From Angiostrongylus vasorum (Eukaryota > Nematoda > Chromadorea > Rhabditida > Metastrongylidae), in NCBI GenBank assembly GCA_018806985.1, contig JADANN010000461.1, positions 2,751,276 through 2,815,275 on the forward strand: DNA of 64,000 bases. Direction: 5' to 3'. The position numbers were made by a program, and so were the translations under genes. The notes beneath the pieces were generated by a model, which searched no databases, was not told the DNA's origin, and saw only the letters and a program-made list of their open reading frames with translations. Shown here piece by piece: positions 20,900-33,510 of this stretch (its first letter is position 1; each line of letters opens with the position of its first letter).

Positions 20900-21270
20900 C
20901 TTGCTTATTTGGATGCCTGGGCGGCCCGTCCTCACCGATTGTGTGGGCCTTGCATAATTTCCATTGTTTTGGAGTGTTGTTGGTTTATCCACTGAGGATT
21001 CCTGCACTCCCGAGCTCAGCCAAGCCAAAGTCTGCGCCAGGTCGTCACCAACACCGGCAGTCGCCACCCTTGCGTATCGGAGGGAGGTTTGCTACCACGC
21101 GACTGATACCAGGACAATGACGCATCCCGGTACTGGTTCACGCTTAGCTGGGCTTTGATGGCAACCCAGGAGTCCTTCTCAGCATGGGAGAAATTGGTGG
21201 AGGGAGGATGAATCCTCCAGCTGTACATCGCAGCCCGACATCCAGGAACACCTCCCAGTCACTAAACCGT
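20900..21270 (-). mobile_element. RepD copy 3
   Basis: Starts at CTTGCTTATTTGGATGCC (degenerate tail) and GGCGGCCCGTCCTCACCGAT. It continues through GGAGGTTTGCTACCACGCGA, and CATCGCAGCCCGACATCC then AGGAACACCTCCCAGTCAC near the end. The final GAGGCGG segment is deleted. Confidence 0.6.
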
Positions 21271-22250
21271 TGGCAGGTATTTCCAAGAACTCATCTTAAT
21301 GCTTGGATAGCTTCCAAAAATTCGTTCGGTATCCTTGTCCATTATCATTTCCTTGTCATTGCAATCCCATTTACTAGGCTATATTTTTACTACGGAGATC
21401 CATATTTCCCAAGGTAGAATCACCTCAAATGTTTGGCTTTTTTATGAAGATTTGTCAAACCGCAATGAAAAGGTTTCCACACAAAATTTACTGACGTGTT
21501 GCAAGGAAAGGCAGTGGGGGAATACTTCATATGCTGCATTATATGGATTCTATGCAAACAAACAAAACAAACGAACAACCTACTCAGAAGTTTAGTAAAA
21601 TAATTAGATGTTCCTGATATGTAACTGGAAGCGTCTGTACGTTTCCAGATGAGTTCATTATCCTGTAACTGCCTTTCATAGTGAGGTAGATGGTTATGCG
21701 CATGTGGGTTCGAGTGCTGCTTAACGATCTGTGGCCAATCTATTATCATTTTAAATGCTACTCAAGTATGACTTTCCACAGTGAACTTCAGGATATCCAT
21801 GTTTAGAGCTCTCTTATTTCTTCAGCGCAATGCTTCTCGCCTGAGCTTGCCATTTCGACGTAAGTTTACTGCCTTACCTCCAGGAATCATTTACAATTTT
21901 GGCGGCTACTATGGGAGTAGCCACTTGACCAACGGATTAAAAACCTCAGTATTATGATTATTCTCTCCTTCTAAAATCACCGAGTAGTTATTTTTCATTA
22001 TTTATTGAATTGGTATTTGAAGAAACCTTGAAGACTGCAAATATTGTCAAGAAATTAAAACCTCTTCTCATATAGCTTTTTATGAGTTCCCGATTTGTGG
22101 CCCCAATGGGTTATCTAGAATACTGCGTATCACAAAGTTCGAGCCTCTTGAACAAAACACTCAGTGAATGGAACAGTAGAACTTACTATCTTCTCGCCAT
22201 TTCGGTATGCAGTTTTGTCGATTTTCCGTTTTCCTTTCTTGTTGTCTCTT
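21271..22250. other. No gene recognised
   Basis: Open frames of 86 and 109 codons overlap on opposite strands around 21335-21749. Neither shows a domain or splice signals that I would rely on. Confidence 0.4.
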
Positions 22251-22373
22251 TCTTGACCTTCTTGTTTTTTTTCCTTCTTCTTTCTTTCTTTCTTTCTGTC
22301 CTTCTCGTTCCTCCTTCTTCTTTCTTTTCTCTTCTTTATTCTTCCTCCTTTCTCCTTTCTTCCTTCTTTTGAA
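22251..22373. repeat. Pyrimidine-rich (CTT/TTTC) tract
   Basis: A continuous C/T run of about 120 bp on the + strand. The Lys/Arg/Glu-rich minus frame through it is an artefact of composition. Such tracts can adopt triplex structures. Confidence 0.8.
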
Positions 22374-24149
22374 GTGATTGTCTGTAGTGATAAGGTTTTA
22401 TACCAACAACAAATAATGGATATCCAACACATTTGCATGTTTTTTAAAGTTCTAATGAGGAAACTAGGCGCCAATAGTGATTCAGCTTGGGTCATAAAGT
22501 TCATATATTACAGTAGAAGGACTTATTCAACTTTATGCACCAGTAATTGTTTCATTCGCTTATCACTTTTTTTGAAACCACTTCCAAATGTGGTTAGCGA
22601 GCAAACAGAAACCATTAAACGTTTCCTATTAGTGTTATTAGCACATAGTCAGTTCCACACAGTGGCGAAAACCCCAGGTGACACTACCTGGACAGGTGTC
22701 CGTGCACCGCACATGGCTGACCGATGAGTCGTATAGCTCCAAGCCCTCCCACCAAAGGCAGCGCCACCAATCCCGATGTTGCCAAGTCACTGTTTATTCA
22801 GCATTACGAGAGACGTGGGTCTTGCGATGATGAGAGGTTGGGAGGGGGTTTTCCGCACTGGTCGGCCACCAGTGGTGATGTTGTTGTGGAGCAGCAGTAG
22901 CACATCTGTTCTGAGTGCTGTGGTCGTTCCGGAGGCTGTCAGAATTGATGGCATAGCGGCGTTCATTGTTGTTAATTCTCACTAATTGCTATACAGTTTG
23001 ATGTATTGCCGATATAAACGACATCCAATGAGATGTAATGGTGAACAACATCACGACCACAGTCATAGCCATGAATTAGACCTTCTGTCAGTCGATCTAA
23101 CCGATTACCTGTCCCCTCTCCCCTACCCCCCACCCGACACTACGCTGCTAATTACCGTAATCGACTTGCTCTTATTGCTCTTTAGACCCTTAAGACGAAC
23201 AACTGTTACTAATTTCGTTTACCTTTTTTTTACTGTTTGTCCACCTTCCGTTCTTGAAAAAACTGGTGCCCTAGATTCTGAGAAACCATTGGATATCTTG
23301 TGAAGAAATTAATTCGAACTAGTTTTTGCGGTGAAACCCTGACTAATGGGCCTGAGAGAGTCAGAACTGATTTTTTTGTCACTTAACGATATTTTTTTGA
23401 CTGAAAACTTTATCAGCTTAGTTTAAAATGACCTTAAATGGTTGGTAATTAATTAGGTTCTTTACAACTTTATTTAATAACTAACATTCGTTTGATAATG
23501 AAGCCAAGTGGACACAAGGTTTAAAAATTCCTTAAAAATTTGTCCGGATACGTATCCCAAAAAGTTGTCCATTCAGTGTGATGAGGAGAACAGCTTTGCT
23601 GAAGAATGTTCTGGTTGCTACAAGAGCTCTTCATCAGTATATAGTCGGAAAAGAAAACATTCCTCTATTAACAGCTTCGTACATCACATGATTATTTATT
23701 TATTCTTGAATTCCCACATATGGAAGCATTAAAATTCAATAAGAAGCGAATGAATTTCGAGTAATCTACCAGAGTTCCTACTCATAGCTTCATGTGATTG
23801 ACGATAACGAGCAGTCATCGCTGTGAGTCGCACTGCCTCGCATTTGAGAATCTCTTTTTGACAGAGGACTCTTCTGAAAAAAGTGAGAGGAGAGAATACC
23901 GGAAAGCAAGATGGAAAGTTGGGCTTTCTATTAACTAGTAAGCCACCTGTCCAGATCGGTGTTGATCATCTCGAATTTGCACTTTGCAGTTTCGTTACAA
24001 ATTCTAGACGTCAAGAGATTTACTTCACATTCTTAGAGTAAGCCTTTCTATTACGAGAACAAACATGAAAGGAGGCCGAACAAGTTCACTCAATCTGCTA
24101 AACACCTTAACAACTTGTTAACTTTTTTATTTGTTGCTTATTACAATTT
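22374..24149. other. No gene recognised; includes a GC-richer island
   Basis: 22650-22990 is clearly richer in G and C than its surroundings (CAGGTGACACTACCTGG, GGGAGGGGGTTTTCCG). Frames are open on both strands there, but none is recognisable. The rest is ordinary AT-rich sequence. Confidence 0.4.
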
Positions 24150-24310
24150 GAGGGTACTATGTAGAGAAGCGAAACGAAGGACCCGTATGGTGTGGTGGTG
24201 AACGCTTTAGCCCGCGCAAAGGGTAATAGTGCGCTCGTTGCGCACCAAAGACACCTGCAGTCCAGAGTTTTGCAAGTATCTCAGTATCATTACTGTTGTC
24301 TTTCACAACT
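24150..24310 (+). mobile_element. SINE-C copy 5
   Basis: TAGAGAAGCGAAACGAAGGA, CCGTATGGTGTGGTGGTGAA, GTGCGCTCGTTGCGCACC, GACACCTGCAGTCCAGAGTT and TTGCAAGTATCTCAGTATC. The B-box region is mutated (CGTTGCG). The 3' tail is lost after TTTCACAACTC. Confidence 0.7.
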
Positions 24311-25056
24311 CTTTTTAGTTTCATTAGTTGTTAAAGACCTTATTCTTTGACTCTGTCACTGGTTTTAGAAGAGAGAAAGGGACTCTATTGTGCTGGACCC
24401 AGTGCACAATGTTATGGCCTGAAGATCATCCAAAACGAGAAGTACTTCGATATTTTCACCTAGAATAGCGACTGGTATTGCTGTCACGCTATTTGCTTTG
24501 CCGGAGGAGAAGTACATGAAGGTGAATCTTCTAATCCCCAACAACCGTGGGAGTTTCTACGATGGTGGCCGATCTATGACCTCTTGGCTCGGTTTTCTCA
24601 AAACATACCGAGAAGAAAAAAACATTTACAACGTCGGTTGAACTTCAAGAAAGCCACAAAGCAAATGTTTTGAGTGCATGTCTCTTATATTTAAGACGAG
24701 AGTACAGCATAGTGTAACGATGTTCCACACCTGTCATCTTTAGCCCAACTACTTTCCTTGTACAATCAGGCTCTCATATCCATTGAAGTGGAAATGGTGG
24801 TTTCTAGAGTTGTCTGCAAAAGCGAAGACACTAACTTATTTTTTGACTTGAAAATTCTTACAACCATTGTAGCCTATTAATTTTCAAAGTGACTGAAAAT
24901 TTATAGCTGAACATATGAAACATAAATGAGGCATACCCTATCGACAAGATTTATGATGGACAGATGAATTTTACTGCATATTCTATGAAGCACGATTCAT
25001 ATTCCTTTTACCGAAATCACATTGATATTTCCGTGCGGCAGCCTTTCTGTGTATGT
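24311..25056. other. No feature recognised
   Basis: AT-rich. No repeat or gene assigned. Confidence 0.45.
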
Positions 25057-25175
25057 CGGTGTGCATGCGTGTGTGTGTGCGTGTGTGTGTGTGTGTATGG
25101 GTGTGTGTGTACGTATGTGTGGTGTGTGTATATATATGTGTGTGTGTGTGTTTGTGCTTGTGTGTATGTGTGCTC
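25057..25175. repeat. (GT)n microsatellite
   Basis: GT-rich run with interruptions (GTGTGCGTGTGTGTG, GTATATATATGTGTG). The frames rich in Cys/Val (+) or Thr/His (-) across it are artefacts. Confidence 0.9.
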
Positions 25176-25254
25176 ACTTGCCACCTTTTGATCCACCACC
25201 GCATTTCCAGGCATTAATCCATTAATTCATTCTACCTTGCTATACATAGGTACC

Positions 25255-25350
25255 TTCATCCAGACATCGATTCGCTCATCTGTTCGTTCGTATATGCATT
25301 CATCCATCCATCTCCATATCCAAACATTCACTCATTCATCCATTCAACTA
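25255..25350. repeat. Degenerate CATC/ATTC tetranucleotide run
   Basis: Repeated CATTCATCCATCCATC-like blocks between 25255 and 25350, decaying on both sides. Confidence 0.6.
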
Positions 25351-27944
25351 TCAATCCATTTCGGTCTTCTGTTACCGGTAGCGACTAAGTCAAACACGAC
25401 AGACCCACTGTTCATTGATCCAAGCCGAGTCACATTGTTTCACGCTATTAGCAACATCGCAAACATTTCCACAAATCTATTGTCGCGATACTGTGGTGTC
25501 ATCGTTGTCTTCGTTGTCGTCTCCTTTATATGAAGTACATTGCCTTCATCCGTCCTCTGACAGCAATTTGACACCTTCTCGTTCTGAGTTGCGGTCTTCT
25601 GGGGGGTTTTAAGTGTTTTCAGTTATTTTTCAGTGCGTTAGTCCAGCAGAATAATGACAAAGAGATCTATAAAAAAACTTTCCTTAGACTTTACTACACA
25701 ATTACCATCAAAGGTTCTTCTAATTTCGTCAATATCGCCCAATTTATGGTTTTCTTGAAGTTATCTTTATATTTGAGAAGGTAAAGATCACTTGTAAGCT
25801 AGGAAAACATAAAACCTCTTGTTAGAAACCAGTAACCTTAAGCTGGTCACAACTAGAGGACAGTACTTTACGGTATCAAATGAAACAAAAGGAACCTTAC
25901 ATCCATCCATCCACATACCCGTTCATCATCCTTTCTGATATCGCTTTTTACGTACTTCTGTACTACTACCTATGTCTTCAGATTCCAATGCTCACGTCAT
26001 CTGACGTTTTCCATTATACCGCGATAATTTCAATTGAATTAATGTGGCATGTCGTTCTGGTTGAGCATGACATGAACTCGACACGCGATAATTTTCGTAC
26101 CAGGCGGCAACCTGGTCTCACAGCAGTAATTCCTATTGGTTTTACGATGCTTATTCATTTGACTACTAAGCTATTTATGGCCGTTCTGAGTGTTTTTATG
26201 CTACAGATTGACTCTCGAAATGGCAATAACCAGATGATTTGTTCAGAAACCAATTACCTATATCATCTGTGCTCCAGTTCCCGAACTAGTGGTTCGACTG
26301 GACGCCGCCAATTTCTCACACTTCTGTATGAATTGCCCAGTGAGTTTCGCTCGTTCAAGCGCTGAGAGAGCGTTGAACTTTTTCGCGTGATGCCTTTTTA
26401 CACTTACTGCCATTGGCGAGAGAGTAACTACTAGTAGAAAGTAGGCATCTGGTACTTAGAATGGTTCCATTACTATGCCGAAATTAATCTGGAGACGACA
26501 TGAAGCTGATTTTCCAAAAGTCTATCCAAGCTTTGCTCCCTTCCGGTCACTTGATAACATGTTTTCGGTCGTGAGTGCAGGTAGTGGTTTGCGTTCTATC
26601 TAACAAAAAGAAGCCTAAAGAAACCAGAAATTATTATCCAGAAGCCAAGTAAGAGTTGTCTTATTCTTCATAAACGCTTGGTGACAGCTATATCTACATT
26701 TCCTTCAAATACAGTTAAAAAAACAAAGTATCTCGTGCGAAAGGTGGGATGTCCATCATTTTCTTTAGAAGAGTAGAGTCTCAAAAGCAGCTCTGACATC
26801 GGAAAAGGAGTGGCTCCTGGATTTTCAGCAATTGAGTAATAAGCTTTATTTCTGCAGACCTGTGGTGGGAATGGAAAGCAACACTAAAACTATGTGCTAC
26901 TCTAATCAGCTGACCACCGGGAAGAATTTCTATTCATCTTGGATTAGTAAGAATGTTTGTGTTTTGTAAGGTCATACGTCACAACGACTATTTTTCATTC
27001 ATCTTACTCTTACAGACTACTTTAGAACTGTTTTTTAGAAAATAGATTTATAAGAATACTTTTTGAGGTCGGAATTCATTCATTTCATCCAGGTTTTCGC
27101 ATAATAGTGATGTTCTTAAGTTCCTCTGCTTGTTCCTTTGTCAAATCTATTCGGTGAACTTGCTACCGCAATGTAAATGATACGCATTGATTGGCCCTTT
27201 TTCCTATTCACATCAATCCTATGGGATCCATCCAAGTCGGCACAAATATAAAAAGATGAAAATTGAAGGTCACCGATGTTTGGCTGGAAGTAATTACAGA
27301 CAAGACGAAACCCACTTACGTGTTGTGGAATAACATCACTTACTCAAGAAGTTGACTTTTTAAGTCTATTTTTAGAATATTTTCAGAACCTTCTCTAGTC
27401 GGAAGGCATTTTTTCTAAAAAGAGCTTTTCGAAACATCATTTGACTTGTCTTGATAATTTTACTCGAAAATATTTAGCAAATACAACTTTAGCTCATAGA
27501 GCGTTGAATCCATCAACCGTTGCATAGATGCCGTGTAAAGTCAAAAAACAGCTGAACATGAGAGAAAATCGATACCCATCAACTAAACAGTGTATGTTTG
27601 AATCGCTTCAGCTATTTAAAAAAAAGTGGGTTTCATCCATTCATGTTCGGTTCCGGCTCCGCTTGTTATTCCGGTTAAGTAGTCGACAGTCTTACTCGTT
27701 TTTTTTAAAAACACTAAACGAGTTTCATAGTACACCATGAGGAAAATCAACCAAGTTTTAAAATGCTCCACTATATATATTATTATGTCTTCTACAGTCA
27801 AAGGATTAAAGATGCCTTCAACAAACGCATGGTAATTAGTTCAATCCTCAGCAGCACGTAAACCAAGCCCTTGTACCAGATTTTTTGGGAACATAATAGA
27901 AACTTAGACCTGAAACGATGCTAACTTTCTTTAGAGCATTGTGA
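25351..27944. other. No gene recognised; contains one 161-codon open frame
   Basis: The frame at 25880-26365 (+) is the longest in the window that does not cross a repeat I identified. It has hydrophobic patches (YVLLYYYLCLQIP; a stretch near TMLIHLTTKLFMAVLSVFML) that could be membrane segments, but no motif I recognise and no ORF partner. In AT-rich DNA of this length it may be chance. Everything else here is short frames only. Confidence 0.3.
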
Positions 27945-28016
27945 GGAACAAGTATGAATTCAATCGCCTCCACGACGCTACGAATAGAGCTGAATGCGTG
28001 GCGAATCATTGGAGGA
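27945..28016 (+). repeat. SINE-A 3' fragment
   Basis: ATGAATTCAATCGCCTCCAC, then GACGCTACGAATAGAGC, then TGAATGCGTGGCGAATC parallels the 3' third of SINE-A, closest to diverged copy 3. Head and central domain are absent. Confidence 0.4.
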
Positions 28017-28754
28017 CTGGAAAATACTCAATACTCTACTTTACCACTCTTTCTGTAGTCTGTTCTTTCATACAGCCTTTTTAACTTCTCTAACGGGCTG
28101 ACAATCATGTAGGAATTAGAGGCATCGGACACAATGCAGCTAAGCGCCACTTCATCCAATTCGATCCTTCAGTCAAGTAGTGAAATTGGTGGTGAGTTCA
28201 TCAGAAAAAAAAATAAAATATAGAACATCAGGCGGTTCACCAAACAGAGCGAATAGCGACTAATTTTTTCTTTTTTTTGTTTTAAAATGGCCTATTTCAA
28301 TGTGGTCTTGCCACGGCCGAATAACAAATGGAACGCAATTGCCGTCGTTCGTCTTATGGGATTGTCGAAAGCTTTCTCGTCCAGAGCGAAAATGCTAATA
28401 GTATTAGATTTGTGTGATCTATGGAAATTTAGATTTTATGAAAATATCGAACTCTGCATAGTAACAAAAAAAGGAATCATTGCTGTTTCCTTCTACATCC
28501 ATACATTTTCTGAATGATTTTTGTCATCTCATATTCAATTCATCGCTTTCATGCCGTTATTGGTTTCCATTTTAAACGATTATTGATTCTTTAGTTGAAG
28601 AGTTCAATACGTCCTGCTACCGTATCTCGCGTTGATTATTTTTTTTCAAATGAGGCTTCATTTTTTCGTCCTGTGTGGATTTTTCTCTATGAAAACGCTT
28701 AACTTTGTAAGGTTAAAAACTCTAAGGTAGTAACTGCTCTAAGTGAAGTGGAAT
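28017..28754. other. No feature recognised
   Basis: Contains a 76-codon frame (28287-28517, + strand) without a known domain. AT-rich otherwise. Confidence 0.4.
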
Positions 28755-29040
28755 AAAAGGACATAAGAGTAAAGCTCTTTGCGTTGATCAATCCCCTGAG
28801 GGATGCGCCATGCATTTGACTTCATTAGGCGTCGTTGGAGGTGACTAAATGCATATCTGGCTTTTAGAATGACTCGCGGAGGCCTACCGATGTATCGAGC
28901 CAGTGCTGCTGCCCTCCCAAACACGCCTGGTACCAATTTGACAACCCCAGAGGGATGGAAACCTTGGTGAGCCATCGGTGCGGGGATCGATCCCATGTTT
29001 GTATTGCTAGGCGCCTGGGACCACTGCGCCGCAAGCACCG
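28755..29040 (-). mobile_element. SINE-A copy 7
   Basis: AAAGCTCTTTGCGTTGATCA, GATGCGCCATGCATTTGAC, CGCCTGGTACCAATTTGACA (central) and CGGGGATCGATCCCATG (B-box complement). Ends at ACTGCGCCGCAAGCACC. Full length with scattered substitutions. Confidence 0.75.
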
Positions 29041-29681
29041 CTACTGAAGTTGAATACTTTCTCTTATCCACTCACTGGGTCTACGTTCCATCAGAATGTA
29101 ATCCATCTTAGCATAGTTTAAAGTTTTCAAAGTGATACTGTTGTTATGTTACCTTGTCATTCCTTGACTGATCACTTATCACTTTCCCATCGTCAATTTA
29201 AATTAACTGATCCCATTTGATATTTTTATGACTTCAGTTTTTTTCTTCACCATTTTTGGGACAAATCCAATCATATATTGATGTCAATTTCCAACAATAA
29301 ACTTCTATACGACTTTGGATATTCGGGTAGTCAACTTCATTCGCTCATCTTGTAGGCCTTAATCTACTTTTCATCAAGAGCAAAATCATTTAGCTTCCTA
29401 TTTAGGCTTTTTATAATATTATAAGTCCTTACAACACGCGATACAATTGTAAATTGAGCACCTGGAAGACGTTACGCTGGCAGATGTTTGAGAATGGTCA
29501 ATTCGCATTGGTTTCTTCCTTGGGCCTTTTTCTGTGAATTTCTGGATTTGTTTTATATTGTTCCTGAATGTCTTGCACAAATTTTTTCCTCACTAACGTT
29601 GACGTAAAATTCATTTAAACCTTCATAGTTATCATTTGGCACACTTATTTTGTCCCAACATTGTAATTTCGACGAACGCTT
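29041..29681. other. No feature recognised
   Basis: AT-rich sequence, no ORF above about 60 codons and no repeat seen. Confidence 0.45.
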
Positions 29682-29920
29682 CAGCTTAGCTGGGGTTCAA
29701 TGTCGATTTGTGCTCTCCAGATCATCCCTTTGACGTGCAATGGCTGAGAGCACCGAGAAGATTGAAGACTGACTGAGAGCATGGCAAAGCAAGAGCATAG
29801 GTTGGCGTGATGAATAGCATGTAAACCTCCGATGAGGTCAATCACGGGTTCGAAGCCCACCGTAGGTTCCAAGTTTTGCTCGTATCTCGGCATTCTTGTG
29901 GTTGGGGTTCTCAGTGTTCT
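29682..29920 (+). mobile_element. SINE-C copy 6, diverged
   Basis: Includes the leader (CAGCTTAGCTGGGGTTCAAT, then GTCGATTTGTGCTC). The head is altered: TAGGTTGGCGTGATGAATAG in the A-box region and ACGGGTTCGAAGCCCACC, a near-consensus B box. AGTTTTGCTCGTATCTCGGC matches the AAATATCTC box. Confidence 0.6.
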
Positions 29921-32295
29921 CTCTATATCAGCAGGTAGATATTGTTTGGGAAACACAAGATTGTTTAAAACACCGACTGACCAACGAGTGACTGACAGGG
30001 CAGGAACCGTTATCGTCCTGCGAAGACCCCCACTCTCAAGCCACTAGCCTCCCTCGATCGACAGCAGCTGCGGCTATCAATGCCAATAAGTTGGGAACTT
30101 TATGGTAAGGCTTACTCGGGTTTCGAAAGATAACCATGCATACAGCATGTTCTTGAGAATCCTACAGATGGTCACGCCCTAGCTGAACCCAAAGCAGAGC
30201 GCGACGGTCTCTAGTGCTGATCGTTGCAAGACAACGAATAGAGTGGGAGAATTTCTGAGACTTCAGTGAAACCTGAGAAAGGACCAGCTAACTATTATTT
30301 AAAAAAAAATCATATATGGTTCTCCCAGGTTCTACCCAAAATTTGCCTTTGTTATTTATCTATTTTTATGACCTGTCTCCAAATATTGTGCGGGACTCAG
30401 CACATCCTTCATTCAGGTCGTTGTCCGTCATCCGTTACCAATAAAGATATTCGGATTTACCCGTGTAATTGGCAACCAGTTGGGAGCTCCTACGTGTCTA
30501 TGAATGTCACTGAATAGTAATCGAGTTTGCTATCCTAGACGTAGCTTCATGAGATCGTTCTCACGTGTTCGTCATAGAATGTAATAAGTCCTTGCGAATC
30601 GGAGTAGGCGCTTTTAAGGCAAATCTGGTGCTATTTTTACCGATCCGAAAGATTTGGAAGCTCGGTTGTCCTAGGCGAAGTCAAACCAGTGGCCATGCTT
30701 GTATTGCTTTACATATCTAACCTTCTCACTTCCTACTACACTAATTAAAAATTACCACTTTTTTTCGTCTTCTGATTCTTTTTGTTAATTTCCTTAGCGT
30801 GTATCTCAGTAAGGTAAGAATTAGACTAAAAATAGCTTGAAAAGGAAATGAAAGACGTTTTAAAAACCTCTTAATTATGTTTGTTGATAAAAAATACAAA
30901 TGAGCGGTGAACCTTAATTGATAAATGGATGGTTCCAATCGTTCTCGGAATTTAGGCAGCCATCTGGTAAGGCTTTGATCCGACGCGCAACTGTCACTCA
31001 ATACCCGGTCACCATAGGATTACGCCTATCCCACATAAATCCCCATGGCCACAGCACGTCTTAACGTGCTTTTTGTGTTTGTTTGCATAAGCCCAGTTCT
31101 CTCACGACCCAAACACCGCTCCTATATTTTCTACCACCATCAGATTTCTTGCCAAGAATCATTTAAGACAATTTCTTTCCGGCTTTTTTTGTCAATAGAT
31201 AATATTAAGTGCAGAAACGCCCCATGTGTTAACTAGGCTTCTTTGAGAGCCCTTGCTCGTAAATGGCGATGTACGGCGTGGGGTTCTTGTCCCAATAGGG
31301 CCAATATTTGGAAACCCTTCTTAAGAAACGAATGGTGAGAGTAGCCGTCATGCTGAAAGAAGATCACTTGTGCAGTTGCAAATCTAGCTCTAATTTACAA
31401 AGGCCTGCAGCTGCTTGTGGGACTGCTTGATCACATTCTTTTGTACGCTCCTCGGAGAAAAAGACTTCCTTTAGAAAAAGAAAATGAGCACCAGTTAATC
31501 GACAATGCCCAGAATAGACATATACAAAATGTGCGGCTATAAAAAATACAAAGATGGACTCAACATAGATGCAAAATACTTCCAAACGCCAACAAGGATA
31601 TGTTGCCATGGACCAGAGGATAGAGCGAAATTTCTACTCAATGTTCACAGCGTCTGAACTGGTTAGTGAACAAATTATTTTTTTATCTTTCCGTATTCCA
31701 CAGGGCCGGCAATACCAATTGCCTTTGGTCCGTTATGTGTTAAATAGATTTCCAGGGACCTTTACCAATGTCGATCAAGATAGGTCTTTCGAGCGTTCAA
31801 ACAAGTAAATAGTTCAAAATTTGTACCAAAAGCCTTTGCAGGAAAATATGGAGTGCGATATGCACTCCAAAGTGCAGTAAAAACGACCCTTCAGGAAAAA
31901 ATGTCGTAGCAATTTTCATGCAACCTTTGTAAACTTTGGTCGGCATTGAAATGAACGGCGCTGAAATAATCTCATTTTCTAGAAGTGTTATGAAGCTAAC
32001 TTCATGACAGGTAAATTTTTTTCATAATCGTTCTGATCAGACTAGATAAAGCTGAAGCTACCACGCTTCGGCTCGACCTCAGCAGTTCTTCTTATTCTTA
32101 TTTCCTAACCTTGAAAAAGATAGATTTCTTCCATTTCTTGTCCTTGGTTGTCTTCGTTGTTTTCATTTTTTTTCTTGTTTTCCTTGTGTTTTTTAAACCC
32201 ACCAATGCGCTAAGGCATTGGGTTTTCATTTTCGTTTATCTATAAAAATTTTACGATTTCTAAAAAGAAAAAAGTTGGGGATAGTGTCCTAGAAC
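29921..32295. other. No gene recognised
   Basis: Long stretch of AT-rich DNA with short open frames on both strands (up to 86 codons, 30741-31001 minus). A weak SINE-B-like trace lies near 30590-30700 (CTTGCGAATCGGAG, CAAATCTGGTGC), too diverged to call. Confidence 0.4.
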
Positions 32296-32578
32296 AAGGA
32301 TAAAGAATAAAGTTCTCGGCGTTGATCAATCCCCTGAGAGATGCGCCGTGATTTCGACTTCATTAAGCATCGTTTGGAGGCGACTGAATGCATATCCGAC
32401 CTTTACAATGATTCGCGGTGGCCTACCGATGTATCGAGCCAGTGCTGCTATCCTCCCAGACAAGTCTGGTACCAATTTGCCGACCCCGTAGAGATGGAAG
32501 GCTTAGTGGGCTATGGTGGCGGGGATCGATTCCACATGTGTTGCAGGGCGCCTCCGACCTCTGCGCCACACGCGCCCA
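32296..32578 (-). mobile_element. SINE-A copy 8
   Basis: Starts AAGGATAAAGAATAAAGTTC. The central box AAGTCTGGTACCAATTTGCC is exact. The B-box complement is GGGGATCGATTCCACATG, and the head complement is TCTGCGCCACACGCGCCC. Low divergence. Confidence 0.8.
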
Positions 32579-33169
32579 TTTCCATTCTTCCATTCTAGAA
32601 TATTCAACATTAAACTTTTGTCAACCACACTGTTGAAGCATTTTAGAAAAATTTACCAGGCATTCTATGCTTCTGGAACTTATCGTTGAATCTTTCAGTC
32701 ATTTTTATGCGATTCCTTACCTACGTTTATCCATGTGATTCTCATGATTCTCCTGTTCTCAAAAAACATCTACAACCACAGCAGTTTTTCAGCTGACTTT
32801 TTATATAAGCGAAAAAAAACGAAGACGAAATATAACTTTCATCGTTGTGAGCTAACTCATTTGTCATCTATCGCTCCGTAGGTGGATCTGGATTCATCAT
32901 CAACTGTTAAAGGTTTTTTGCTCCTATGTAATGAAAACTTGAGTGGGCATCTTTTAAACCGGACAGCGTCATGTTCCTTCCTTTGCAGAAGTTTGACGAC
33001 CCTTCATTTAAGTTTTTCTGGTGAATATCTACTACTAGAACATTTTTTCACTAGTGCATCGTCACGAAAAGGAAAAGGAGACATATTGTGCTATCTCCGT
33101 CGATAAATACTTTTGGTTAGCTAACCAATGTTGGTAACGAACACCTTTCATTACCGTGAAGAACTTACA
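32579..33169. other. No feature recognised
   Basis: AT-rich. The 74-codon frame at 32882-33106 has no recognisable domain. Confidence 0.4.
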
Positions 33170-33510
33170 TCCTATAAGCTATTGAGAGCACATTCTGGCC
33201 ATGAAGCACTGTTGGCGGTCACATGCAAACCACACTGCGGCGACGGTGACCACCTATAAACCATGGTACGCACTTCCAAATCATATCACATCGGCTGTGA
33301 AAATTTCCAGACCATAGCGCATCCGTGACGAGCACTTCCCGACAACGCCGCATCGATGCTGAGCAAATGAGCACTTTACGGCACTACCACATTTACAGTG
33401 GCGAGTTCCATATGATGGCGACTTCCATTCTGAGCTCCACAGATCTATACTGCCGTACTGGGTTCATAGTGATCGCTTCCAGACCATACCATATCAATAA
33501 TGGCTGTCTC
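33170..33510. repeat. Possible degenerate minisatellite (about 40-45 bp units)
   Basis: Recurring TTCCAGACCATA-type cores (CGCTTCCAGACCATACC, AATTTCCAGACCATAGC, CACTTCCAAATCATATC) are spaced by CATC..TGACGGC-like linkers. Units are too diverged for a firm period. Confidence 0.35.

Noticed and set aside
22130..22504. Lys/Glu/Arg-rich minus-strand frame resembling a coiled-coil or nuclear protein
   Set aside because: The charged part is the complement of the pyrimidine tract at 22251-22373; the flanks have no recognisable sequence.
22710..22745. Hammerhead-like GGCTGACCGATGAGTCG
   Set aside because: Box 1 is interrupted (CTGACCGATGA) and no GAAAC follows within a plausible distance.
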